From: Brachycybe producta
Lineage: Eukaryota > Arthropoda > Diplopoda > Playtdesmida > Andrognathidae
Reading direction: 5' to 3'
DNA: 64,000 bases
NCBI GenBank assembly: GCA_036925085.1
Contig: JAUPFP010000004.1
Coordinates: 5,966,001 to 6,030,000 of the forward strand
The notes under the pieces were generated by a model. The model was not told the origin of the DNA, did no database searches, and saw nothing but the letters and a program-made list of their open reading frames with translations. Each line of letters begins with the position of its first letter. Position 1 is the first letter of the stretch. Shown here piece after piece: positions 54,861 through 64,000 of the stretch. The position numbers and the translations under genes were made by a program.

Positions 54861-57206
54861 TAGACAGAACTCAAAGTTCCCACAATTTAAAGAGATAGTG
54901 ACAACTTTGCACCTCCTAGAGGTGCAATTGCAACTCAGAAAAAGACTTCTCTTCTTGCTATACAAACTGGTTTATTTTGTTATTCGATACATTAGCAAAT
55001 GAAATAAAATGATACATAAGCGACTGATCCTCAGAAAAGATTCTAAGTTCAAAAAGCGTTTTTGGTTTAGAATATTCTACTCTCAAACAAGGAGGGAAAC
55101 ATTCTGGTCCCGCAAATATTTGCCTACTGTCCTGCTGAGGGTACCTTGCATGCTTGTTTTATTACTCTGGCCCTTGGGAGGGGCTACTCGTGACCAGTAG
55201 CTGCCCATAGGTCGTACTGACCAATGGCGATTTCTGGTCCCAAAACATTTTTTTTTTGGAATTCATTTCTCCAAAATATGCAAATTATTTCATAGAAATT
55301 ATTTGGACTTGTCCAGTGTAATTTACTCTTCTTAATCGTTTCCATATGTGCTGATGAAAAGAAAACCCTCTTCGTGTTTTGGACACTTGTCTTTATGGGC
55401 CACCTTTCTGTCCAAAGAAAGGGGTCGTCAACTTCAAAAGACCTAGTAGTGACATCCCCCACACATATGTGTGCTGACACATGTGCAGGGAGTGTCACAC
55501 CATTCTCATTAAGGCATTGCTGACATCAGTAAGAAATTGAACCACAAACATTAAGCAACATATCCTTTGTAATTGTGCAACAATTCTTTTCAATTTCTTG
55601 CCATAAGTGTATAAACGGGAAGAAATAAGAGAATTGTCGTACAATTTGCAAGAGAGATACGTTAACTGATGTTTGCAGATCAGTTTCTTACCAATGTGAG
55701 CATTGCGAATAGATGACATTTTTAACAATTGATATAATGCATCATTTAAACAGAAATCATGCAATGGTGTTATATCTAATCTTTATTGTAGTCTTAATTA
55801 TAAAATTAAATTTAAGAAAATAAACATGGCAGTTACAAATAATCAAAGCAATGTATATATTTTTTTGAGACATTTTGTATCTAAAGGAAAAAAATTTTCG
55901 GTCATAAAAACATGTTTTATGTCACTAAATATTTTGTTGAAACTGGCAGATTATGGTGACAAATTTGGTCATCTGATTCAGAAAAAAAACAAGTAAATAA
56001 TTTCGAAATATGTAACAAAATATTTTGTGTACAAACCGTACACTGTCTGTTAAAACATGTTATTAAAATATTTTTAGAATAATGCTTACACCGACTCTCA
56101 GAAACGAAATGTATTTATTTGGACATATTTTTCTATGCTAAAAAATAATACTAAAAGTAAAAATGCAGCATTATTATCAGTATTTTGACAAAAAAGAAGA
56201 TTGAAATATTTTTAAAATATTTTCAAACCATTACAAAAAGACAATTATAATTTCTCTCGCAAAAAAAATTCAACCAATAGTGTTTCTTCATTAAAAAAAC
56301 TATCAAGAAAAGAATGGAAGTGAAAATGTAAGAAAATCTCTTGAACCTGGACAAAGATATTATGTTGTAAGCTTTCCAAGTGTAATTGTCTTCCTTGTCT
56401 TTCCAGTTCCTTTCCCTCTTGTGTCTTAATAAACCCCATGTTTACGCACTGGTTAATTTGTCATAAAGATGTCAAGACGAGAAATAAAGAGAAAAGCTAT
56501 AGGATAAGAAAAGGTGATGTGGGGGGGGGGGGGGGAAGAGTGTGGAGAAAGTATAGCCTGGATAGATAGAGGGTTCAAATACATTGGGTTGGAGAAAAAC
56601 TATCTACATTATTACAGGTCAACATGCTGTGAAAACTCTACTGTTGTAGCCTCTCCTCTATAGCGAGTTAAATAAAAAAAAGGTCCTCATACACGAAAAA
56701 CACAGCCCTCTCTCCACTTGCTTCAACCCCATCTGTTATCTTCTTATTCTGTTCGCTCTTAAGAATGTTTTTCTCAAGATTGCACAGCCAAAGAAATAAA
56801 GGAATAAAAAATAACTCCCATACTTTAAGCTCATAAGCAACTGAGCAGCATCATGCAATATAAAAGTATTCATATAAATCAAGTGGCGCACGTAAAATGA
56901 TTCATATTAAAACTTGAAAATTGTCAGAATTTTCACTTACTCGTAGAATCTAGATGTATAGCATATTTAAAAATATTCAGGTTTGCTTTAAACAACGCTT
57001 TCAAATTTGAGGTACAAACAAATTTGAAAGAGAGTTGTCAAACTACATGTAGTTGTAAAGTTAGTGAAATTTTTAAACAATGTTTTTAAAACAGAAACAA
57101 GTCAAGTTTTTGGGCTTACAATATAGCAAACTCATGTAAGATAAATTAATAAGAAAATATTTTTAATCTGTAATAAGAGCACGGATTTTTATGCAATATG
57201 AAGCAA
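54861..57206. other. Mixed then AT-rich DNA, no supported gene
   Basis: 54880-55500 is GC-richer and holds a 104-codon minus frame (55184-55498) without recognisable motifs. Together with the SR-rich frame it may be one degraded element. A G run lies at 56520-56535, and the rest is AT-rich. Confidence 0.45.
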
Positions 57207-57432
57207 ATGTTTCTCAATCTGCGGCCCAAGCACCAATAAGTAAGTTCCTTTGAGATCAAACAACAATTATGGGTTTTTCAATCGAAACACTGGTTAGAGG
57301 TTAGAATTCTAGTTGACAACTGATTGCAACCTGACATCTAACCTCTAACCAGGGCTTTTGATTAGAAAAAGTATAAGTGCAGTTGCTCTCTTCACAATTG
57401 GCACTTGGGCCACAAATTGAGAAACATTTGCT
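57207..57432. repeat. Foldback element (226 bp)
   Basis: Outer arms GCAAATGTTTCTCAATCTGC... and GAGAAACATTTGCT at 57416-57432. The inner pair is CTGGTTAGAGGTTAGA (57291-57306) and TCTAACCTCTAACCAG (57338-57353). No ORF. Confidence 0.78.
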
Positions 57433-58618
57433 TGACAATGCATAAACTTCGGAGCCCTAATAATGAATTGCTTGGTTGAGCTTAAATTCCATGTATACTC
57501 ATTTAAAAAACCTCACAGACATGTGACAAACATACCCTCATGATGTTACTAATTATGATCTATTATTTTATGACTATTATTTTATGACTTATTATTATTA
57601 TATTGTACACAAGGATATGAAACACATATGACAGTTTTTATCATGTAATATTTTTAATTGCTTTTATAATTTCATAAGGTTATGTGCTAGATACGACAAT
57701 TTGTCACATGACAGTCTTAAAACAGTTTTGTCTATTTATGATTAACTTTTGATTAAATTTAAATTAATCCAGTCTAGTTATTATTAGGCAAAGCTGGTAG
57801 CAATTAACACGATTTTATTTGCATTAAGTTTGAATTGTTCAATGACTTTTCCAATTTTTCAGAAAAAAACTTTTGATAAAATGAAACTTCAATGACATTT
57901 TGTGTTTTATATGAGCGGTATTATCTTTAGTAAGATAATTGTTCTTAATTATTGCGTTGAAAATGTATATTTTATGATGCAATTCGGGAAAAATTGATCT
58001 AGGTGTACTGCAGTACACAGCATTGCATTTAAGAGAAGTTTTTTTGAGTCGTTTTATCTGCGCATGGTAATGTAGTTGTAGTAAATGTACTTACATAGGT
58101 TTATCGATTGCCACAGTTTTATATATATAGTAGCTACACAAACAGCTAATTGCTAGTCTAGTCGTTATGTTTGAGAATGATTTCTATCTCATAAACTTAA
58201 AGAACAATGCTTCATAAAACATTATCTCTCATTTACATCTAGATTCATACAAGAAAAGTAACATCATTTTACTTTTATGACAGTTGATTGTCATAGGCTC
58301 TTTGTATCTTCAAAGCACCCACAAATTAAGAATAAGCCTTTCTACTGTATAGGTATGCAAGTGTGCTGATTGGACTGGACATTGAGGATTAGAGGACGAA
58401 CTCCCATCCCCTTCCCAATGCTGTAATCTCATAACTTTGGGCTGTGTGATTTTTTTTTGCCTTAGAAAAAGTTCAACGACACAAAAAGTCAAATGAAACT
58501 GAAAAAAAAAAGAGAAATGAGCAAAGAAAGTCCAAATTTTCAATTCTTGGACTTATAATTGAATTTCAAGTCCACTTCTTCTCCAATAAAATTCTAATTT
58601 TAGATGGAAAATATTGGA

Positions 58619-58682
<64 letters not shown>

Positions 58683-59200
58683 TCATTTAAACAAACTCCC
58701 TGTTTTTGCCCATGCTTTTTCAAACAGTATAGGCTTATATTATATTGACCCAGTTTAGAACCCCAACATTTTTGTAAAGCGCATGGAGTGAGTGAAAACA
58801 AATTTGAAATAATTCAAGAGTGGCGGCCATTTTAGAACCACATCAAAACAGGTTTATATAGCAATGCCTGCATGCTAGCTGTTGCATTATTAAAACAACT
58901 AAAACCGTGATTTTTGAAATGAAAATAAATGTTTTTTGGGGAGGATTTCGGATAAGGAGTCAAATAACCCTAAAATCTTTTGTTGCATTGAGATATGCTT
59001 CCAAACAACAACAAAAATCAACATTTTTAAATTGCCAAAAGTTAATTTTAAGTAGATATAAATATAAAAATCAAATTTAAGTCTGACAGTAATGTTTCTT
59101 GTTTGTAAGTCACTTGTATTTTCTTAGATTTTTTGTTTAATCACAACAACGTGTCGAACAATGCATTCCTTTTTCTTTTTTAGGCTTGCAAATCTTTATG
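57433..59200. other. AT-rich DNA with (CT)n, no gene seen
   Basis: Pure CT run at 58625-58679; otherwise featureless. Confidence 0.55.
58625..58679. repeat. (CT)n microsatellite
   Basis: About 27 CT units without interruption. Confidence 0.97.
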
Positions 59201-59533
59201 CCTTGTTTACACGAGGCCAGTCGATAAGCAGGTTCGACTGGCATCAGTTTGACTGACGAGTCGACTGGCTTATGATGGGTCAGTTGGCCCTGGGACTGTT
59301 CACATAACGCTGGTTGAGGTCCCAGTCAAACAAACAAAAATAAATGGTAGTGGAGAAGCCACTCACTCGACGAACTGGCTCAAAACCTACTCCTCGAGTA
59401 AAACGACCTGCCTGACCAGGTCTGTTGCAGCCTGCCCGAAAAATCAGGCCAGTACTGTTCACACAAAAAGATAGTCAACTGATGTCAGTCGAACGTGACC
59501 ATCAACTGGCCTCGTCTAAACACGGCTTCATAG
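59201..59533. mobile_element. MITE with GTTTACACGAGGCCAG ends
   Basis: Left end TTGTTTACACGAGGCCAGTC; right end ATCAACTGGCCTCGTCTAAA at 59501-59520 is its approximate complement. Internal words AAAAATCAGGCCAGTACTGTTCAC and GACTGACG are shared with 41600-41825. A further copy of one end starts at 59582, facing the first (see the cruciform entry). Confidence 0.72.
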
Positions 59534-59610
59534 ATTGTAGCATGTATGAATTGTACATTCATACATGCTACAATCTATGAATCCGTGTTTAGACGAGGCC
59601 AGCTTGATGG
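59499..59610. repeat. Near-perfect 54-bp-arm palindrome
   Basis: 59499-59551 and 59557-59610 are almost exact complements (centre ATGAATTGTACATTCAT). The outer halves are two head-to-head MITE ends, but the inner 25 bases per arm (TTCATAGATTGTAGCATGTA...) belong to unique-looking DNA. Confidence 0.88.
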
Positions 59611-59808
59611 TATCTAATACTATGGCTCCACGAGCAAAGGAGAGGATAAAAGATAAGAGGATAGCTAGTATATTCTATCTCTATAGTAGTTCCCTAGTAC
59701 AGTTTAAGTCCTCGAGTTACGCGTATTTGTTACGCGGTTATGGTACTTTCAATTACACTAGCAACACCACCTGTCGATTGCCTTTGTAAATGTAATTAGT
59801 TTAATTTT

Positions 59809-60023
59809 AATTTGTTTTCTTCATCTTTTCCTGGACCACATCCTGCACAATGCGGGGTTGGTCAATGATGATGATGAGCGATGACGTTGAGATGAGAATT
59901 GGGAGAAATGTGTTGTTTTACGACGTAGTGCTGGAGAAATTATGAAAGACCAACCATGCTCCAACCGGGACCCCCCAGGACAACGAGCAGTGATTACAAC
60001 CACTCAGCCACTGGGGCGTCTGC
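59809..60023 (-). mobile_element. tRNA-derived SINE with 15-bp target duplication
   Basis: On the minus strand it starts GCAGACGCCCCAGTGGCTGA: the A-box-like TGGCTGAGTGGTTGTAA and a B-box-like GGTCCCGGTTGGAG lie about 40 bases apart. The unrelated body ends GATGAAGAAAACAAATT. The flanks AATTAGTTTAATTTT at 59794-59808 and 60024-60038 are identical, proving a LINE-style insertion of 215 bp. Promoter by RNA polymerase III boxes is inferred from tRNA likeness. Confidence 0.88.
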
Positions 60024-61451
60024 AATTAGTTTAATTTTTAGGTTAATTTTAAGGTAAATCGTTGCGTGTTTTTTTTGCACAATTTTTATTTCAAATTAAA
60101 ATTAAACTAAGTTTAATTAGTTTAATTTCCTCCCATTTCCTTCCTCCCATAAAAAGGGGAGGAAATAATAGTAGCAAAATTAAACTAGAATTTATCACAG
60201 GCAATTGTGCCCAGCATTAGGGCGTCATAAAAGGGCGGAGGAAAAAAAGTCTAATGCTGGGCACAATTGCCTGTGAATTTTGCTCCCGCCAACTACTAAA
60301 AATAGGTCTATATTATTAAAAGGTTCACCAGTATGGTTTGGAATGCTGAAACTTAAATCAGAAGCTTCTGAAATTTGATGTGCACACTTGAAATTAAAGC
60401 ACCTTAGTACTTAGAAATTAAAATCTTGACCACTTTAAACAGGTTTCTAAAGTAGAAAACCATTTGCAGTTCAAGTGCCAAAATGATTGAATGAATTTGA
60501 ACCTACAGTATATAATGATTAATTAACTAATTAACCATGTCGGGGTCCTCTTATAATTGAATGTTGAATGTATACTATTGTGACCCTAAAAATGAAACAC
60601 CATTTGACTCATTTGCAATTATATTGTGTGACAGTGCAACAAAAAAAAATGTTGCTTTCTAAATAGCGAACTTTTTTTTAGCCACATTAGACATTTTACA
60701 CATTTAAAATTTTGCCTTTTTTGAGCTTTTGTATTTGTTAAAATTGTAAAAGTCCTTAGAAGTGTAGACTGAAAGTCACATCTCATCCCATCACAATTGC
60801 TTTCAAATTGTGCAACTTCCAAAAATGCTTTCCTATTATCTAACATTTTTATCTACTTTAACCAAAGCAAATTAGATCATTTCCTTTTATTTTCCATGTC
60901 TTTTGTGCATGTTATCACAAGCACCATAACACAAACAATGAGTGGTGTGTTGGTGTTGGTGAAAAAAGCGTCCTGATGATTGTTAGTTAGGCCTTTTATA
61001 GTTGTAGGTCAGCCTTGGGTCATAATTAATTAGCGCCCATAGATGTACTGATAAGTGGTTTTGCTGTTCGAAGCCGATCGATGAAGATAACTCAAACTGA
61101 TAAAAGGGAAAACTTGCTTAGTTGAATTCAGTTTCCCTTTATTTAGAAACTACACTTCAAAAGAGAATTTTTGCATCTTCTTTTAACTTTATATATTATT
61201 ACAACATGCCTTCTGGTATTGTTTGTGTATTCTTCTAAAAAAAGATAAACGAAGAAAGCCATAATTGTATTATAATCATAACTGTGTTGGACACTTTACA
61301 TAGATAAATAAAAATCAGGGGTTTCATTACAGAAAAAAAAATAGCCATAAAATTGTGACATTCGTCACTCTTTGTGTGTTCTATATTAGATTATGACAGT
61401 AATCAATGGCAGTAATATATATGACAATATTTGTCGTAAATTCCTAATAAC
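60024..61451. other. AT-rich DNA with a hairpin-bearing repeat, no gene seen
   Basis: Apart from the hairpin at 60196-60275, no feature is recognised; the minus frame at 60619-60846 has no motif. Confidence 0.5.
60196..60275. repeat. 25-bp perfect hairpin, part of a dispersed element (minus orientation)
   Basis: CACAGGCAATTGTGCCCAGC... (60196-60220) pairs exactly with 60251-60275. The same hairpin with longer arms occurs at 61490-61633, and the flanks match too (AATTCTAGTTTAATTTTGCT in complement), so both are copies of one family. Confidence 0.85.
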
Positions 61452-62045
61452 TAGTTGGGCAACCCGTCATAAATGACGGGAGCCAAATTCACAGGCAATT
61501 GTGCCCTGCATTAGAATTTCTTTTCCTCCGCCCTTTTATGACGTCAGACCAAGTAACAAACCAATTAGAAATTGATGACGTTCCTAAAAGGGCGGAGGAA
61601 AAGAAATTCTAATGCTGGGCACAATTGCCCGTGATAAATTCTAGTTTAATTTTGCTACTAATATCCCCTTTCCTTTTTATATTTGAAAAAGAAAATGAGC
61701 TTTTCATTTTCTCTGGTGTGCGCATGCGCGTCATTTGTTATTTTTTTTACTCCTTTCATTTCAAATTCAGATTCCCCCTCCCCCTTTTTTCCCTTCCACG
61801 TTTCTCTCCCCTCCCCTACCCTTTCCAACCTTTTCCCCCCTCTCCAATTTAATATCATGAGGGACTTGGATGGGAAGAGAGCAACATAATCTTGACCTTG
61901 AGAAAAAAGCGGTTCGTTTATTCATTTAAATTTATATAAATTCCGACGTGCTTCAAGGGTTTTGTCCTTAATTGTTTGTACAGCGTTACTCAGAGAACGA
62001 TATGGAAACACCGAAACATAGACGGGGCTTAATATATATATAATA
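61452..62045 (+). repeat. Repeat with CCCGTCATAAATGACGGG head, copy 2, with internal hairpin
   Basis: Head palindrome at 61463-61480, hairpin block 61490-61633 (arms contain AAAAGGGCGGAGGAAAAGAA), then AATTCTAGTTTAATTTTGCT, a C/T-rich stretch, ATTCCGACGTGCTT, TTTTGTCCTT and a GGGGCTTAATATATATA end. It matches 50845-51030 in order, with extra internal sequence. Confidence 0.72.
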
Positions 62046-62329
62046 TTTTGTAATTTGCTTTTGTGACAGGTTGCAAAATTGTTAGCTAGATATAACGATT
62101 TACTCTCCTATGACAATCTTATTTTTTTTTTCTATAACGCGAGGCTCTCGAACGTCAAAGTTCATCTTTATATTGGAGGTTTGTCTTGCATATTTGCTAA
62201 CTTATTTTGAATTTTTCCTATAAAAATATCTATTTTGATGATGATGATATGTTAATTAAAATGGAAAGTAGAAGAAACCTTTGTGTTTTTATTATACATT
62301 AAAATCGTAAAAATTGTTGTTGTTGATTT
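62046..62329. other. AT-rich DNA, no gene seen
   Basis: Short spacer with TGATGATGATGA near 62236. Confidence 0.5.
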
Positions 62330-62815
62330 AACAAGCCACAAGTAATAGTTTTATTAAAATACCTAAAAATAATTTTTAAAAAAACCACAAGTAAACAACA
62401 GTGAAGCCAACACATCGGCGCACTTACTGATTGTTTTTTTTCTGGTTTTTTAAAATTGTTTTTACGTATTTTTACGAACATTTTAATGAATGTTTTTTTT
62501 TTGCTTACGAGCGTATATTCAAAGGAGTTCAACATAAGAGTTAGAAATTCGCGATTTTGAAATACTTTTTAAAAATAGAAAAACAATTTTTTGTTATTCT
62601 ATCACTCGATCCACATGTATTTAAGGTGCTCACTGCACTTTGAAAATTTAATATCGGACAACTTTAAATAGGAAAAAATAAACAATATTGCCGCGACTGT
62701 GTATTTTAAAAATGAACGTTTTTTTCCTTTAACATTAGGTCTATGGGCTCAATAGAAAAACGATGCTAGCACTCTTTGTGGAGATTTTTTGAAGTAATTT
62801 TGCAATGGAGTCTCG
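62330..62815 (+). mobile_element. One-armed copy of the large foldback family
   Basis: Matches the centre and right arm of 38985-39785 (GTGAAGCCAACACAT in the centre; GTTCAACATAAGAGTTAGAA, CTATCACTCGATC and GGCTCAATAGAAAAACGATG in order). It lacks the other arm, so the element can transpose, or be broken, without full dyad symmetry. Confidence 0.82.
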
Positions 62816-63485
62816 TAATACTAAGTGTAGTAACTGCCCACACTGCATAGACAGAGTTGACAAAATGTTGCATAGTACTGAGCCAGTATATGGAATAGTT
62901 TGGTGAAATTGCGGACAAAACAAAAACAAAATACAAAAGTCGTAGGGATCATGTTTTAGAATTGTCCCCGATTTGTCTTGAATTACACTGAGTAATTTTG
63001 TGTTTTGTCAGCTTGATGCGGATCGGCCTTAATACATACAAAAAAAAATAACCATTGAGCCAAACTGAAAATAGGTTACATTTGAAGCAATTTTTATTGG
63101 CGAATTGTTTGCTATTTTAAATGATGTCATTTCAAATATTTAACCAGATGCCTAATGTATCTATGAGACAGATAAATAGGCTAAAATTTAGATGGCTTTC
63201 AAACTGTTTACAGATAGTTCACCAATTTTCTGTAAGAATGGATTCTATCTAAAAAAAGAAGAAAAAAAAAGCTATTAAGAAAATAAACAGGGCAATGATC
63301 CAAATTAAGCATTAATTTATCTATGGATATTATCTTTGCATTATTTATCCCATGTGTAACGAATGAGATTCTTAATCGAGTAAATTTTATGTTGTTAACA
63401 TAACTATACAGACATGTATGTTTATGAATGCGATGAAAAGAAACGAAAGAAACCGACAGAAATCAACGTATCATAGGATTTATAT
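62816..63485. other. AT-rich DNA, no gene seen
   Basis: No feature recognised. Confidence 0.5.
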
Positions 63486-63765
63486 TAGTGATGGGGCCAT
63501 TAGAATCCTCGAATCCCGCGAATCTTGAAAAATATTCGAGATTTCGAATCCTATCCTTTTTAACTAGATTGACGTCCAATAGAAGCGTTCACTAACAAAT
63601 TGTGGCGACCCTTGAGTGCCACACTTGTTTTTGATTATTAATAATTTAATATTTAATATTATTTCATTTATTTGTATCTTCTTAATGAATAATATAGGAT
63701 TCCTATATGAAGGATTGGGGAGATTCGATGGATTCGAGAACCTTTTAGGATTCGTCTCACCTCTA
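63486..63765 (+). mobile_element. hAT-like MITE, GATTCGA family, copy 5 (internally deleted)
   Basis: Starts TAGTGATGGGGCCATTAG and ends TCACCTCTA but is about 100 bases shorter than the other copies, missing part of the left half. Flanking octamers do not match, so the insertion is old or rearranged. Confidence 0.82.
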
Positions 63766-63915
63766 GTTTTTGTGGTCCTCGGAAGTCTGTTGGGACATCC
63801 TGATTTCCTTTCAGTTCTTTTCAGTGCATCTAGAAGACTTTCATTTTTTGCCATTTTCTGAAAATTTTCATTGGAAGGATTTAAATTTTTGATAATTTTC
63901 ACTTTTTTGAATTTC
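63766..63915 (-). repeat. Decayed coding relic related to 26.9 kb
   Basis: The minus strand reads ESLLDALKRTERKSGCPNRL then PRTTKT, similar to the plus-strand relic at 26855-27115. It directly abuts MITE copy 5, so the open frame of 112 codons here (63564-63902) is a chance fusion of the two. Confidence 0.5.
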
Positions 63916-64000
63916 TGGGTTCTTAACTTTATACCCAGTACTCATATTCACATCATATCATTTGCTATGCTTGGACACATTACGGAAAACTATTACTTTT

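Noticed and set aside
59280-60003. Short open frames near 59.3 and 59.9 kb (-)
   Set aside because: They lie inside a MITE and a SINE respectively.

Overview
This is animal nuclear DNA: AT-rich, gene-poor, full of decayed mobile elements, with eukaryotic protein families, SINEs, LTR elements and long microsatellites. It is most likely from an invertebrate. A degenerate AACCT (TTAGG-type) tract at 24.2 kb and a transposon-linked protein family I associate with arthropods hint weakly at an arthropod; I cannot name the species.

Host genes. Only two host genes are convincing. The first is the 3' part of a secreted or ER-type GH31 glycosidase resembling MYORG (1-1239, +), cut by the window edge. 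The second is an intronless class A GPCR (5027-6253, -). Two short GC-richer patches (30.0-30.3 kb and 54.5-55.5 kb, -) could be exons or transposon relics.

Main feature. The dominant object is a complete 10.2-kb LTR retrotransposon at 13126-23364. It has identical 688-bp LTRs, a 4-bp ATAT target duplication, and a primer-binding site resembling the 3' end of tRNA-Ala. A 2.4-kb leader contains six 60-bp tandem repeats. ORF1 (16222-18603) is Gag fused to an aspartic protease. ORF2 (20096-22273) is 725 residues long and matches nothing I recognise. No reverse transcriptase, RNase H or integrase is present, although both ends are intact and the LTRs are unmutated. The copy is therefore recent and non-autonomous, presumably mobilised by a partner, and it carries a novel second gene. 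This is the best candidate for an undescribed system.

Other mobile DNA. Several miniature DNA transposon families can be delimited by target duplications. A hAT-like GATTCGA-ended MITE has five copies (8.2, 9.6, 32.2, 45.1, 63.5 kb; three with perfect 8-bp duplications). A second hAT family with CAGTGGCGTAGC ends has two copies (11.1 and 29.2 kb, both with perfect 8-bp duplications). Others are a hAT MITE at 35.2 kb, a possible hAT element at 1.7 kb, TA-flanked palindromic MITEs at 25.7, 27.5 and 52.9 kb, and several foldback elements, the largest with arms near 380 bp at 39 kb. A larger DNA transposon with a broken transposase-like gene lies at 42.4-44.6 kb. Two tRNA-derived SINEs lie at 47.9 and 59.8 kb, the second with a perfect 15-bp target duplication. 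Most of 25-64 kb is otherwise AT-rich intergenic or intronic DNA with no gene I can support.
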